Shown here: positions 16,793-27,123 of the stretch, one piece after another
Layout of the letters: each line of letters starts with the position of its first letter
How positions within the stretch are numbered: the first letter of the stretch is position 1
Assembly: GCA_903838055.1 (NCBI GenBank)
Contig: CAILWV010000051.1
Coordinates: forward strand, 1-50,234
Source: an uncultured Bacteroidota bacterium
GTDB taxonomy: Bacteria; Bacteroidota; Bacteroidia; Flavobacteriales; Flavobacteriaceae
Reading direction: 5' to 3'
Length of the DNA stretch: 50,234 nucleotides
Translations under genes and position numbers: made by a program
Notes under the pieces: model-generated
The model's input: the letters and a program-made list of their open reading frames with translations, nothing else
Told to the model about the DNA's origin: nothing
Databases searched by the model: none

Positions 16793-17728
16793 ATGCCATT
16801 TTTCACTGTCATTATTCCGCTATACAACAAAGAAAATTTTGTTGAAAATACAATTAAAAGCATTGTAAGTCAGACATTTTACGATTATGAAATACTAATT
16901 ATAAACGATTGTTCGACAGATAAGAGTGTAGAAAAAATCTTACCTTTTTTAAATAATACCATTAGGTTAATAGAGCATTCTGAAAATAAAGGTTTGTCAG
17001 CGACACGAAATACAGGTATAAAAAATGCAACTTCTAACTATATCACTTTTCTTGATGCTGATGATCTATGGAAACCCACATTTCTAGAAACAATTCATCA
17101 ATTAATTAATGATTTTCCCGAAGCAAAAATTTACGGCACTAATTATGAAGAAGTATATTCTAAGCAAATAGTTTCACCTGTAAATTTTCCTGTAGAGATT
17201 TCTCTAAAGAGTTCACAAATAATTGATTTTTTCAAATACAATTTTGGACAAGGAATTTACAACCACGGAAGCGTTTGTTTTCATAAAAGCGTATATGAAA
17301 AGGCGGGTTTATATGATGAAAATATTGATTTTGCAGAAGATTTAGATTTTAATATTCGAGCAAATTATTATTTTAAATTAGCATATTCTAACACTATTCA
17401 GATGCAGTATTTCATGGAAAGTGGATCACAACTAACAAGAAGTTCCATTTTAAATAAAAAACTTCCGGATTATGATAAATATGATTATTTAGCTAAAGAG
17501 AATGCTAATATATCCAAATATTTATCTTTTGAAAGGTATGTATTAGCCAAACATATTAAAACCGATGGAGGTTATGAATTATATGATAAAATTAGATCTA
17601 AAATAGATTACAAATATCTAAATTGGAAACAAAAATTACTATTAAAATCACCAGCTTTGATTCTGAAAACAATAAAAAAATATAAAGAAATTTTAATTAA
17701 AAAAGGAATAAAACTTACAAGTTATTAG
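16793..17728 (+). CDS. Glycosyltransferase family 2
   Basis: A 311-residue GT-A enzyme. FTVIIPLYNKENFVENTIKS opens the Rossmann-like half, INDCSTDKS follows, and ITFLDADDLW holds the DXD metal/nucleotide-sugar site near residue 90. Downstream, GLYDENIDFAEDLDFNIRA is the ED-containing catalytic-base region. The gene begins 3 nt after the preceding glycosyltransferase and overlaps the 3' end of the convergent FdtA-like gene by 14 nt. Confidence 0.88.
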   Translation: MPFFTVIIPLYNKENFVENTIKSIVSQTFYDYEILIINDCSTDKSVEKILPFLNNTIRLIEHSENKGLSATRNTGIKNATSNYITFLDADDLWKPTFLETIHQLINDFPEAKIYGTNYEEVYSKQIVSPVNFPVEISLKSSQIIDFFKYNFGQGIYNHGSVCFHKSVYEKAGLYDENIDFAEDLDFNIRANYYFKLAYSNTIQMQYFMESGSQLTRSSILNKKLPDYDKYDYLAKENANISKYLSFERYVLAKHIKTDGGYELYDKIRSKIDYKYLNWKQKLLLKSPALILKTIKKYKEILIKKGIKLTSY

Positions 17729-18119
17729 TCGACTTATTTTTCAGGAATTCCTCATAATTTCGAATATAATCTTCTTCTTTAAAAACATCGGAAGCCAAAA
17801 CCAAACAAACCGCACCAGATGAAAAATTCTGTAATTCTCTCCAAATACCTGTAGGAATATACAAGCCGATATTAGGTTTATTCAACAAATAAGTTGTTTT
17901 AGTAGTTCCATCATCCGTAACAACTTCAAAACTTCCGCTCAAAGGAATTAAAAATTCACTTTGATTAATGTGCGAATGTCCTCCTCTAAATGCAGTACTT
18001 GGAACATCGAAAAGGTAGTAAACACGTTTGAAAGTAAACGGAATTATATCTTCTTGAATAAATGCCAAATTGCCTCGAATGTCCTCTACAACAGGCAAAT
18101 TAATTTTTCTTACTTCCAT
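17715..18119 (-). CDS. FdtA/QdtA-family dTDP-sugar 3,4-ketoisomerase
   Basis: A 134-residue cupin of the WxcM-like C-terminal family. RGNLAFIQEDIIPFTFKRVY opens it; RGGHSHINQSEFLIPLSGS carries the active-site histidines, and YIPTGIWRELQNFSSGAVCL follows. FdtA turns dTDP-4-keto-6-deoxyglucose into the 3-keto-6-deoxygalactose form (QdtA gives the gluco form). An aminotransferase of the matching type sits at 23086 and an acyltransferase beside it, so the set probably makes a 3-amino(acyl)-3,6-dideoxyhexose. FdtA versus QdtA cannot be settled by eye. Confidence 0.85.
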   Translation of the reverse strand: MEVRKINLPVVEDIRGNLAFIQEDIIPFTFKRVYYLFDVPSTAFRGGHSHINQSEFLIPLSGSFEVVTDDGTTKTTYLLNKPNIGLYIPTGIWRELQNFSSGAVCLVLASDVFKEEDYIRNYEEFLKNKSTNNL

Positions 18120-18120
18120 A

Positions 18121-19224
18121 TTATATTATTTTCATCAGTTCCAACCATTCTTTTCCAATAGTTTCAATAGAAAAACGTTGTACACTTTGCTTTGAATTTT
18201 GTTTACAATGATAATACAATTTTTCGTTTGATACCATTTCATTCATGACAAGAATTAATTTTTCTTGATTTTGGTTTTCTACTAATAATCCGTTTTCTTG
18301 ATTTTGTATAATTTCGCTTGGCCCAGAAAAGCAATTAAAAGCAACAACCGGAGTTTCACATGCCAAAGACTCCAAGAGTACCGTTGGAAAACCCTCATTT
18401 TTACTTGATAGCACTGTATAAAGTGCTTTTTTATAATACTGATACGGATTAGCAACCTTTCCTTCAAACAAAATAAAATCTTCCAACTGCAGCTTTGCAA
18501 CTTGATTTTTTAAATCATTTTGTATCAAACCTTCACCCAAAAGTACCAATTTAATATTTTGCTTCGGCAAATTAGAAGCTGCATAACAATTAATTAAAAT
18601 ATCAAATTGTTTTACCGAATCTTGCATTCGCCCAACTCCTAAAATATACTTAAAATTAAGTGCCAAATCTTCTTTGGTTTTGCTTTGAATAAAATCAAAA
18701 TCTATAGGGTTATAAATTGTTTGAAAATTAGAATAGTTAAATTCAGAATTAATTTTTTCTTTAATTGCATTGGATACAGCAATAATTTTATACGAATGGG
18801 AGTAAATAGAATTAGCTAAGAATTTATTTTTAGGAAAATATAAATTGGTCATAAAACTATGAACCGTAACAATTAAAGGGGAATTAAAAATATATTTTGC
18901 AATAATATATTCTTGTAAAGAATAACGTTTTACACGAAAATCAATTATGAAATCAAAATTATTTTTTTGGAAGAATTGCTTTAAAACCCAAAATCTTTTG
19001 AGTCTATTTAATAAACTATTGGATTGATTTTTTAGTTTTCCAAGATTTAATAACTCACCAGCAAATTCATATTCAATTTTGTCTACCACTACTATATGAT
19101 GCACTTTACAATAGTTTTTCTCAAAAAAAACAGACAATAATGCAGCACACCGCTCTGCGCCTCCAGTTGCTAACTGGTCGGAAACGATGCAAATTCTATA
19201 TTGTTTTTTTTCGGAAACGTTCAA
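18121..19224 (-). CDS. Glycosyltransferase family 4
   Basis: A 367-residue GT-B glycosyltransferase. The N-terminal IVSDQLATGGAERCAALLS has the GGAE motif of GT4 enzymes, and VLSSKNEGFPTVLLESLACE is the donor-binding EX7E region. It ends 1 nt before the FdtA-like gene, in the same operon. A -7 element (TATATTTG) lies 20 nt before its start. It probably acts in assembly of the O-antigen or capsule repeat unit. Confidence 0.88.
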   Translation of the reverse strand: MNVSEKKQYRICIVSDQLATGGAERCAALLSVFFEKNYCKVHHIVVVDKIEYEFAGELLNLGKLKNQSNSLLNRLKRFWVLKQFFQKNNFDFIIDFRVKRYSLQEYIIAKYIFNSPLIVTVHSFMTNLYFPKNKFLANSIYSHSYKIIAVSNAIKEKINSEFNYSNFQTIYNPIDFDFIQSKTKEDLALNFKYILGVGRMQDSVKQFDILINCYAASNLPKQNIKLVLLGEGLIQNDLKNQVAKLQLEDFILFEGKVANPYQYYKKALYTVLSSKNEGFPTVLLESLACETPVVAFNCFSGPSEIIQNQENGLLVENQNQEKLILVMNEMVSNEKLYYHCKQNSKQSVQRFSIETIGKEWLELMKII

Positions 19225-19243
19225 TTTTTAACTATTTTAGCAA

Positions 19244-19251
19244 CAAATATA
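19244..19251 (-). promoter_or_regulatory. -7 element of the GT4 gene
   Basis: On the minus strand TATATTTG (19251-19244) matches the TAnnTTTG consensus, 20 nt before the ATG at 19224. No convincing -33 TTG is visible, so confidence is moderate. Confidence 0.45.
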
Positions 19252-19259
19252 AGCAATAA

Positions 19260-20396
19260 GTGAGAATTTTATTAATCGGAGAATTTAGTCGGCTTCATAA
19301 TTCCTTAAAAGAGGGATTGGTTGCTCATGGACATGAAGTTGTAATCGTTGCTAATGGTGATGGTTTCAAGAATTATCCTGCCGATTTATCTACCAAAGCT
19401 AAATGGTGTGAAACGCTTATTGGAAATATCCCACGTCAAATTATTTTCCGATTAACTAAATTTGATATTGCAACTTTAGAATTTGGTATTCGATTTTATT
19501 TTCATTTAAATCAATTGAAAAATTTTGATGTGGTTCAGTTGATTAATGAGGCTCCGATACAAACAACTCCAAAATTGGAACGATTTCTTTTGAAGAAAAT
19601 TTTCAAGCATAATAAAAAAACATTTTTATTGTGTTGCGGAGTTGATTACATGGTTGCTAAGTATTTGACAAAAAAAAAAGAACGTTATTCAATTATGAAT
19701 CCGTATTTTGAAAATCCAAAATCTAGAAAAGAATATCAATTTATTTTGAATTTTCTTAAATCTGACCATAAAAAAACACATGATTTAGTATATAAAAATG
19801 TACATGGCGTAATTGCATCAGATATTGATTATTTTTTACCTATGCAAAAGCATATTAAGTTTTTGGGAATGCTTCCTAACCCTGTAAATATTAATAAAAT
19901 TGAATTTTCAGAATTGGAAATAAAGAATAAGATTATCATTTTTCTAGGAATAAATAGAGGTACTTATTACACAAAAGGCATTTCCTTTTTTGAGAAAGCT
20001 TTAGAAATTTTAAAACAAAAAATGGGAGATCGAATTGAAATTATTATTGCAGAAAATCTTCCTTATCAAAATTATATCTATAAATACAACCAAGCTCATA
20101 TAATTTTAGATCAAATTTATGGATTCGATCAAGGCTATAATGCTTTAGAAGCTATGGCAAAGGGCAAAGTAGTTTTCACCGGAGCCGAAAAAGAATGGGA
20201 AGAATATTATAATTTATCTGAAAAAGTTGCAATAAATGCATTACCAGATATTTATTATTTAGTTGCTGAATTAGAAAATCTAGTTAATAATCCAACACAC
20301 ATCATTGCTATTGGAAAACGTGCTAGAAAATTTGTAGAAAAAGAACATAATTATATCAATATTGCAGAAAAATATTGTGAAACCTGGAATAAATAG
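19260..20396 (+). CDS. Glycosyltransferase, GT4-like
   Basis: A 378-residue protein that starts with GTG (MRILLIGEFSRLHNSLKEGL), the first strand of a GT-B fold with the nucleophile-free HxxLxxGLxxxGHEV pattern. The C-terminal region includes GTYYTKGISFFEKALEIL, AHIILDQIYGFDQGYNALEA and MAKGKVVFTG, a glycosyltransferase donor-site arrangement. It is divergent from the GT4 gene with 35 nt between starts, and 6 nt separate it from the next membrane protein. Substrate unknown. Confidence 0.75.
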   Translation: MRILLIGEFSRLHNSLKEGLVAHGHEVVIVANGDGFKNYPADLSTKAKWCETLIGNIPRQIIFRLTKFDIATLEFGIRFYFHLNQLKNFDVVQLINEAPIQTTPKLERFLLKKIFKHNKKTFLLCCGVDYMVAKYLTKKKERYSIMNPYFENPKSRKEYQFILNFLKSDHKKTHDLVYKNVHGVIASDIDYFLPMQKHIKFLGMLPNPVNINKIEFSELEIKNKIIIFLGINRGTYYTKGISFFEKALEILKQKMGDRIEIIIAENLPYQNYIYKYNQAHIILDQIYGFDQGYNALEAMAKGKVVFTGAEKEWEEYYNLSEKVAINALPDIYYLVAELENLVNNPTHIIAIGKRARKFVEKEHNYINIAEKYCETWNK

Positions 20397-20402
20397 TAAG
20401 TC

Positions 20403-21803
20403 ATGAAAATAATTAACTTATTAAGCAGCATTAAATTAATAGTATTATTAGCTATAGCAACGCTTATACCTTTCTTGTTGCTTTCATTATTCAACAATCC
20501 GGCAACCGATGATTTTTATTTTGCTTTTCATTCTAAAACCAGTGGTTTGTTAAATGCACCTTATTGGATGTATAATAATGTTGGTGGCCGTTACTTTTCG
20601 AATACCGTATTATGTTTTAATCCAGTGTGTTTTGATGGTTTTTATTGGTTTAAAATCTTACCAATTGTATTAATCTTATTTTTTGTATTCTCAATTTATC
20701 AGTTCATTTTAAGTATCCTAATTAATTTTTCAAAATCTGAAAAAAAAGCAATTTCTAGCTTATTAATTTTGACTTATTTCATTCAGTTACCTGAAGCTTG
20801 TTCATCATTTTATTGGATGCCAGGTGCAATTACGAATCAATTACCAATTTCATTAAACTTACTCTTTTACACTTTTCTAATAAAATTTTACAACACTAAA
20901 AAGTATCGATTTTTATTACTTTCAATTGTATTCTTAATTTTCACAATGGGTTGTAATGAAATAACGATTATCTTTAATCTTTTGCTACTCTATTTCATAT
21001 TATTATATAGATTTTTATTACTAAAACGAATAGATATCGGCTTCATTATTATAGTGCTTCTTGCAACATTATTTGCATTAATAGAATTCATGGCTCCGGG
21101 AAATATTGTTCGTGCTAAAGAAATACCAGTTAGCCATGACATCTTTTTTTCTATTATTAAATCAGTTCAAAACAGTGTTATCTTTTTAATAAAATGGTCG
21201 CCTTTAGTAGTTCTTTTTAGCATATTTTTCATAGATTCAATTAATAATTTAATAAGTAATCTAAAGAATAAAAACTACTTTATTAAACCTATTTATGCTT
21301 TACTGATATTGCTTGGAATATTATTTTTCGGATTATTTCCTGGATACTATGTAAATCGAAATATTTTGCCTGATAGAACTTTGAATAATTTATACTTCTA
21401 TTTTTATTTAGCATTTCTATATTTTATTATTTGTTGTTTATACTACTTGAAAAGCAAAAAGATATTTGAACTATCCATAAATAATTCCTCTAAAATTATT
21501 TTAGGAATTATTATTATATTAAGTACATTCTCAAATACTCCAATATTTTCAGCATATCACGAATTACTAAATGGAAAAGCATATTTATATAATGTTGAAA
21601 TGAAAAACAGATTCAAATTAATCAAGAGTTCTGATAAAAAGAAAGTGTTAGTACCTTCATTAAAAAATCAACCTAGCACCTTATTTCAACCAATAATAAT
21701 GGGGATTACAACTGATGTTAAGGATTGGAAAAATGAAGAAATTTCGGACTTTTATGAGAAAGAAATAATAGTAATTCCAACAGATTCAACTTTTACAGAA
21801 TAG
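20403..21803 (+). CDS. Polytopic membrane protein (DUF6056-like) of the polysaccharide locus
   Basis: A 466-residue protein with roughly ten to twelve hydrophobic helices. The first extracytoplasmic loop contains NNPATDDFYFAF and NNVGGRYFSNT, an acidic-aromatic motif placed where GT-C glycosyltransferases keep their catalytic Asp. It resembles DUF6056 proteins found in O-antigen clusters. A GT-C-type transferase using a lipid-linked sugar is the most likely role, and a polymerase (Wzy) is an alternative. Its context among glycosyltransferases and a flippase supports both. Confidence 0.6.
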   Translation: MKIINLLSSIKLIVLLAIATLIPFLLLSLFNNPATDDFYFAFHSKTSGLLNAPYWMYNNVGGRYFSNTVLCFNPVCFDGFYWFKILPIVLILFFVFSIYQFILSILINFSKSEKKAISSLLILTYFIQLPEACSSFYWMPGAITNQLPISLNLLFYTFLIKFYNTKKYRFLLLSIVFLIFTMGCNEITIIFNLLLLYFILLYRFLLLKRIDIGFIIIVLLATLFALIEFMAPGNIVRAKEIPVSHDIFFSIIKSVQNSVIFLIKWSPLVVLFSIFFIDSINNLISNLKNKNYFIKPIYALLILLGILFFGLFPGYYVNRNILPDRTLNNLYFYFYLAFLYFIICCLYYLKSKKIFELSINNSSKIILGIIIILSTFSNTPIFSAYHELLNGKAYLYNVEMKNRFKLIKSSDKKKVLVPSLKNQPSTLFQPIIMGITTDVKDWKNEEISDFYEKEIIVIPTDSTFTE

Positions 21804-21810
21804 TTATTTT

Positions 21811-23085
21811 TCAAAACAAACTCTTTCTGAAATATATAGCCAAAGACAATAAATATATTGCATAAGTAAAAGCATAAGCCATTACAACACCTTCTATTTT
21901 GAATATTGAAATAAAATAGATACTACTAAAATACAAAACTGTAAGTGACAATAATTCGAACAAAATAAAATCTTTGGTAAGTTTTTTTGCATAAAATTGA
22001 TATCCCAAAATAAAAGAAGCTGCTTTAAAAGTATCGCCAATTAATTGCCAAAAGAATAATTTTGATATTGGTAAAAATTGTTTGGTAAAAAGCAACTGAA
22101 TTATAAAATCTCGGAAGAAATAAATCGTAACCATGCCAAACATAAAAATAGGTAATATACCTTTATAATATTCCCAAAACAGGGACTTTGTTTCTTGATT
22201 ATCTTTTGCTATAGCTAATTTTGGCAGAAAATATATTCCAATTAAAGAGGAAATAAACACAAAATAATAAGAGGACATTCTTGTCATTGCTTCCCAAAAT
22301 CCAGCTTGTTCTTTTCCTAAATCTAAAATAATATTTTTTCGAATCGCTAACAAAACCATTGGTCCAAAAACTGCCGACACCAATGCCATCAAGGAATATG
22401 AAGATAAACTTTTTAGAAAAGAAAAGTTAAACAACTTAAAATGTACCGATTTAAATATAGAAATTTCCTTATTCATTGATAAAAAGGATACAAAAAACAA
22501 TAAAGTAGGGGTAAGAATTATGGCTAATAAAGCACCTTGGGTTTTTAATTTATAAATTAATATCAAAGTAACTACTAAGCCAATTATACTCCCTATACTA
22601 TTGATGTAAATCACTTTTTTAAATTCTCCAAGACCATTAATTGCAGCAATTAGAAAGATATTTCCGATATAAAATGGCAATGCAAATGCCAATGCCTGAA
22701 AAACAAAATTATAATGATAAGAAACTCCAAAAATAGAACTATTGAAATAATCAGAAAAGAAAAACAAAATGAAACTCATAACTATACTAACAACTAAAAC
22801 CGACAGAAATATTGTAGATAAAGTTTGCTTGAGTTTTTTTTCTTCCTTCTTATTTTCGGCTACATATTTCACTACCCCATTTTCAAATCCTAAAGTTGCA
22901 ATTGCCTCAGTAGAAGTAATAAAATTTCGTAAATTTCCTACTAAAGCCATTCCGCTAGGACCTACAAATACAGCAATCACTTTGGAAGTAATAAAACCAA
23001 TTGTTACCTTCAATAAAATACTAATTCCGTTCAAGGAAGTAGCTTTAAATAAAGGTTTCGACACTATTTGTTTTAAAAAATTCAA
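21811..23085 (-). CDS. O-antigen translocase (Wzx/WzxE-like flippase)
   Basis: A 424-residue polytopic protein with about twelve helices of the MATE/MOP superfamily. The N-terminal SKVIAVFVGPSGMALVGNLR is characteristic of O-antigen translocases, which move undecaprenyl-linked repeat units across the inner membrane. It lies 1 nt from the aminotransferase gene, in the operon 25183 to 21811 reading leftwards. This arrangement resembles WzxE beside sugar aminotransferase genes elsewhere. Confidence 0.88.
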   Translation of the reverse strand: MNFLKQIVSKPLFKATSLNGISILLKVTIGFITSKVIAVFVGPSGMALVGNLRNFITSTEAIATLGFENGVVKYVAENKKEEKKLKQTLSTIFLSVLVVSIVMSFILFFFSDYFNSSIFGVSYHYNFVFQALAFALPFYIGNIFLIAAINGLGEFKKVIYINSIGSIIGLVVTLILIYKLKTQGALLAIILTPTLLFFVSFLSMNKEISIFKSVHFKLFNFSFLKSLSSYSLMALVSAVFGPMVLLAIRKNIILDLGKEQAGFWEAMTRMSSYYFVFISSLIGIYFLPKLAIAKDNQETKSLFWEYYKGILPIFMFGMVTIYFFRDFIIQLLFTKQFLPISKLFFWQLIGDTFKAASFILGYQFYAKKLTKDFILFELLSLTVLYFSSIYFISIFKIEGVVMAYAFTYAIYLLSLAIYFRKSLF

Positions 23086-24180
23086 TTAATAATTGTTTAT
23101 TGTTGCAATCACATAATCAACCTCATCCATAGTCATTACTGGACTAATTGGCAAACTAAGAACTTCCTCATGAATCTTTTCAGTAACCGGAAAATTTAGA
23201 TTATTCCATTGGGAAAATGCCTTTTGTTTGTGAGGAGGAATTGGATAATGAATCATAGTTTCAATTCCGTTTTGGAGTAAATAATCTTGAAAACCGCTTC
23301 GATTTTGAGTACGAATAACAAACAAATGAAACACATGTGGCTGATTAAAAGTAGGCAAGATTATTTTTGTGTTTTTTATTTCCGATAAATAACGGTTAGC
23401 AATTACTATTCGTTGTGCATTATCTGAATCTAATTTTGGTAATTTTATATTTAAAAAAGCCGCTTGTAATTCGTCTAAACGAGAATTAATTCCAATATAA
23501 TCATTTTGGTATTTCTTATCTGAGCCATAATTCCGTAATGAATAAATCACTTTTGCTAAGGCATCATCGTTGGTAGTTATTGCACCGGCATCTCCAAGTG
23601 CACCTAAATTTTTACCTGGATAAAAACTATAGGCAGTGCTTGTTTTTTGGTTTGTTATTTTTGATTTTTGATTTTTGAATACTCCGTGTGCCTGAGCAGC
23701 ATCTTCAATAACTAATAAATTATGCTGATCTGCTATGGTATTTATTACCTCCATATCGCATAATTGACCATAAAGATGAACAACTAAAATAGCCTTAGTT
23801 TTAGGGGTAATTTTCGCTTGAATCAAATCGGTATTAATGTTATAAGTTTCCAATTTAGGCTCTACCAAAACCGGAACTAAATCGGCTTGAATTATTGCTA
23901 AGATAGTAGCTATATAAGTGTTTGCAGGAACAATGATTTCATCACCTTTTTGGAGCTTTCCAAGTTCGATATACCCTCTAAAAATCAAAATTAAAGCATC
24001 CAATCCATTGCCAACTCCAATGCAATTTTTTGTTTCGCAATAGTTAGCGAAATTTCTTTCAAATGTTTGCACCTCATCTCCAAGAATAAACCATCCTTTA
24101 TCTAAAACCAATTTCAGTTTTTCTTGAAATTGCTCTTGATAAGCACTATTTATCTTCTGTAAATCGAGGAATTTTATCAT
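23086..24180 (-). CDS. DegT/DnrJ/EryC1/StrS sugar aminotransferase, FdtB-like
   Basis: A 364-residue PLP enzyme. [14 protein letters not shown] is the cofactor loop, [10 protein letters not shown] the Asp that contacts the pyridine ring, and [20 protein letters not shown] contains the Schiff-base lysine. Family members aminate keto-sugar nucleotides. With the FdtA-like isomerase at 17715 it likely makes dTDP-3-amino-3,6-dideoxyhexose. It is packed 1 nt from the flippase and 1 nt from the acyltransferase gene. Confidence 0.9.
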   Translation of the reverse strand: MIKFLDLQKINSAYQEQFQEKLKLVLDKGWFILGDEVQTFERNFANYCETKNCIGVGNGLDALILIFRGYIELGKLQKGDEIIVPANTYIATILAIIQADLVPVLVEPKLETYNINTDLIQAKITPKTKAILVVHLYGQLCDMEVINTIADQHNLLVIEDAAQAHGVFKNQKSKITNQKTSTAYSFYPGKNLGALGDAGAITTNDDALAKVIYSLRNYGSDKKYQNDYIGINSRLDELQAAFLNIKLPKLDSDNAQRIVIANRYLSEIKNTKIILPTFNQPHVFHLFVIRTQNRSGFQDYLLQNGIETMIHYPIPPHKQKAFSQWNNLNFPVTEKIHEEVLSLPISPVMTMDEVDYVIATINNY

Positions 24181-24181
24181 A

Positions 24182-25183
24182 TTAAATAATATCTAATAAA
24201 GGATAATTAGAAGTTTGATATTTTTGGAAACTTTGAACTGTCGTTGCAGCTCCAAAACTTTCTTTCCAATAGGACAAACCTTCATTTAATTTTAGTCCAT
24301 TTTCTTCTGAACAACTTCCAAAACTAACGTATTTTTTATGTGAATATTTTTTAATAATAAAATCAAATAAAACATCCAATGCAGCAGTATCATTTCTATC
24401 ACTGCCACCAGAACTGTATTGAAAATGAGCAACCGTTTGATTAATAAACATTACAACACCAGCTTTTAATTCAGATCCTTGATAAGCATTAAAAAGTTTA
24501 ATGTTTTCAGGAAATAATGTAGCTAATTTTTCAATTTCTGTAGAGGAGTGAACCGGATTTACTCCAAATCGATCGTTTAAATTTGGAATTAATATTTGAT
24601 TCCAAAAAATTGAATACTTAGTTTCTTCCTTAACTTCAACACCTAATTCCGATGCGATTTTTAATGCTCGTGTTCTATTTCTATTAGGCTTGTATTTTTT
24701 TTGCATATCAATTGCCAAATATACATCTGTTCTATAAATCATGGATTTCATTAAAAAAGCAACATAATCCTGTTCATCGGCAATAGTTTGATTATATATC
24801 TTGGGCAAATTTTTCATTTCAAAATTAGATATACCGTTGCTATTTAAAAAAAGCATAACTTCTTTAAAAATCAAAACGTAGTCCTTAATTCGAATTTCAT
24901 CCTGAACTAGAAGTCCACCATAACTCAACCCTTGATGAGAATATACAGTATCACCTACTCTATTCGCTGGCAAAACTGCTACTACTTTTTCGCCATCAAA
25001 GACCAATAACGAATAATCATCAAAACGATCTGAATGGTAATCCATAAAGTTGCGATGGAATAAAAATGTAGCATTTTTAGCAACACTAATAAAAGTATTC
25101 CAATTGGAAAAATCTTGCGGCTGGTATAATCTTACTTGATACTGTTTCACGGGATGCAATAAAAACTTTGGAAAATTACACAA
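24182..25183 (-). CDS. FemAB/GNAT-type acyltransferase
   Basis: A 333-residue protein with the double-GNAT layout of FemAB-like enzymes. [17 protein letters not shown] and [20 protein letters not shown] followed by [19 protein letters not shown] resemble the FemAB/BioF2-like acyltransferase core. The next gene is the aminotransferase, so a role in acylating the new amino sugar is plausible; classical FdtC is a different, hexapeptide-type enzyme. The frame opens with TTG at 25183; GTG in [14 protein letters not shown] is an alternative start with about equal support. Confidence 0.7.
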   Translation of the reverse strand: MCNFPKFLLHPVKQYQVRLYQPQDFSNWNTFISVAKNATFLFHRNFMDYHSDRFDDYSLLVFDGEKVVAVLPANRVGDTVYSHQGLSYGGLLVQDEIRIKDYVLIFKEVMLFLNSNGISNFEMKNLPKIYNQTIADEQDYVAFLMKSMIYRTDVYLAIDMQKKYKPNRNRTRALKIASELGVEVKEETKYSIFWNQILIPNLNDRFGVNPVHSSTEIEKLATLFPENIKLFNAYQGSELKAGVVMFINQTVAHFQYSSGGSDRNDTAALDVLFDFIIKKYSHKKYVSFGSCSEENGLKLNEGLSYWKESFGAATTVQSFQKYQTSNYPLLDII

Positions 25184-25264
25184 TTATTTGATAGCATTTC
25201 CAAATTCAAATGTAGTAATATTAAAATAATTGTTTAATTTGGTCATTCCAAATGAATTAATGCT

Positions 25265-27079
25265 GTGACATTAAATATTCGACTTTTATTTTTGGGAGTT
25301 ATCCTACTATTTTTTTGTCCAACTTTTGGGCAAAATGTGGCTTTGTTTAATCAATATAACGGTAAGTTTGATTTTACATTCATAGGGAACACAATGAATT
25401 TAGGCGAAAATAATATTACTGTTGGCTGTGAAGATATATTAGTGACTTCTTCATCTGCAACTTTAAATTTAAATTCTAATCAAATAATTCAAAATGCCTA
25501 TTTATACTGGGCAGGTTCTGGTTCTGGAGATTTTAATGTACAATTAAATTCGGTTTCTATCACTGCACAAAGAACATTCTCAAATATATCTATTTCTTCT
25601 GGACTACCTTATTTCAGTGCTTTTGCAGATGTAACTTCACAAATTATTAGTACCGGAAATGGTACTTACACCTTATCAGATTTAGATATTTCGCAAACCT
25701 TAATTAATGAATCTGGTTATTGCGACAACCGAACAAACTTTGCTGGTTGGGCAATGATTATTATTTACAAAGGAGATTCCTTACCTTTAAATCAGATAAA
25801 TATTTATGATGGTTTAGAAAGCATACCTAATGCAATTACTATAAATTTGAGTAGCCTAAATGTTATTGATACAACTAATGCTCAAATTGGGTTTATTGCT
25901 TGGGAAGGAGATTCTAATTTATCCGTAAACGAAACGTTAAGTGTAAACGGCACTATACTAAGCAATCCGCCACTTAACCCCGCGAATAATGCATTTAATG
26001 GAACCAATAGCATAACTGGAAGTACAACTTTGTACAATATGGATTTGGATATTTACAACATTCAAAATAACATATCTGTTGGAGACACATCGGCTCAAAT
26101 TAAATTAACTTCTGGAAGAGATGTAGTTTTCATAAATGCCGTAGTTACTAAACTTAACAGCCAATTACCTGATGCAAGTATTGTAGTAAATTCAAATATT
26201 CAAACTTGTGGCTCAAGAAAAATAAATATCAATTATACCGTTTTCAATTCTAATTGCACTAGTGCGTTGCCTCTTGGAACACCAATAGCAATTTATGCTA
26301 ACGGACAATTAGTGGGGCAAAATCAAACTATAACTAATATTCCAATTAACGGAACTGAAAATGGTCAACTTCTTATTACAATTCCTGATGGAATACCAAA
26401 CGATTTTACTTTAACTATTGTTATTGACGATAATGGAAACGGGAATGGAATAGTACAAGAAATTCTAGAAAACAACAACCAATTTAGCAGTTCTATTTCG
26501 TTATGGTTTACACCGAGTTTTAATATTTTAGATACTAAATTAACCTGTAACAAAGGAATTACTAAAGGATTTTTCAATTTCTCCGATTATTCAACCACTG
26601 TACTTAATAATCCTAACGACACATTTATTGGTTTTTATGAAACGATTGAAGATGCAACTTCAGCTAGTAATGCCATAAACAATCCAACTGATTATACTGC
26701 AAATACTACTCCAAAAGAAATTTTTATTAGAATAGAAAACCAGCATTGTTATGCTTTAACTTCATTTTTATTACAAACTAAAAACTGCCCACCCACCATT
26801 TACAATTATGTTTCTGACAATAATGATGGTGCAAATGATACCTTTTTTATTGATGGATTACGAGATGTTTTCACAAAATTTGAATTAGAAATATACAACC
26901 GTTGGGGGAAATTAATTTGGACAGGAAACAACAATTCTCCGGATTGGGATGGGTTTGCAACCAAAGGTTTACGAATAGATAATTCGAATGTTCCCGAAGG
27001 AACTTATTATTATATCCTCAATTTAAATGATGACGATTACCCGGAACCATTTACTGGATGGTTGTATTATAGAAAGTAA
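25265..27079 (+). CDS. Secreted protein with T9SS type B sorting domain
   Basis: A 604-residue exported protein with a signal peptide (about 1-20, ending CPTFGQ). The middle is all beta: ATLNLNSNQIIQNAYLYWAG resembles DUF3344-type domains, and a CARDB-like stretch precedes ENNNQFSSSISLW. The C-terminal 90 residues (NDGANDTFFIDG, FELEIYNRWGKLIWTG, WDGFA, PEGTYYYILNL) are the gliding-motility-associated type B sorting signal read by the type IX secretion system, after which the protein is typically attached or released at the surface. It starts with GTG. Confidence 0.88.
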   Translation: MTLNIRLLFLGVILLFFCPTFGQNVALFNQYNGKFDFTFIGNTMNLGENNITVGCEDILVTSSSATLNLNSNQIIQNAYLYWAGSGSGDFNVQLNSVSITAQRTFSNISISSGLPYFSAFADVTSQIISTGNGTYTLSDLDISQTLINESGYCDNRTNFAGWAMIIIYKGDSLPLNQINIYDGLESIPNAITINLSSLNVIDTTNAQIGFIAWEGDSNLSVNETLSVNGTILSNPPLNPANNAFNGTNSITGSTTLYNMDLDIYNIQNNISVGDTSAQIKLTSGRDVVFINAVVTKLNSQLPDASIVVNSNIQTCGSRKININYTVFNSNCTSALPLGTPIAIYANGQLVGQNQTITNIPINGTENGQLLITIPDGIPNDFTLTIVIDDNGNGNGIVQEILENNNQFSSSISLWFTPSFNILDTKLTCNKGITKGFFNFSDYSTTVLNNPNDTFIGFYETIEDATSASNAINNPTDYTANTTPKEIFIRIENQHCYALTSFLLQTKNCPPTIYNYVSDNNDGANDTFFIDGLRDVFTKFELEIYNRWGKLIWTGNNNSPDWDGFATKGLRIDNSNVPEGTYYYILNLNDDDYPEPFTGWLYYRK

Positions 27080-27123
27080 ATTGGATATATTAAAAATCTC
27101 TGTAACTTCGCGAAATAATTTTT

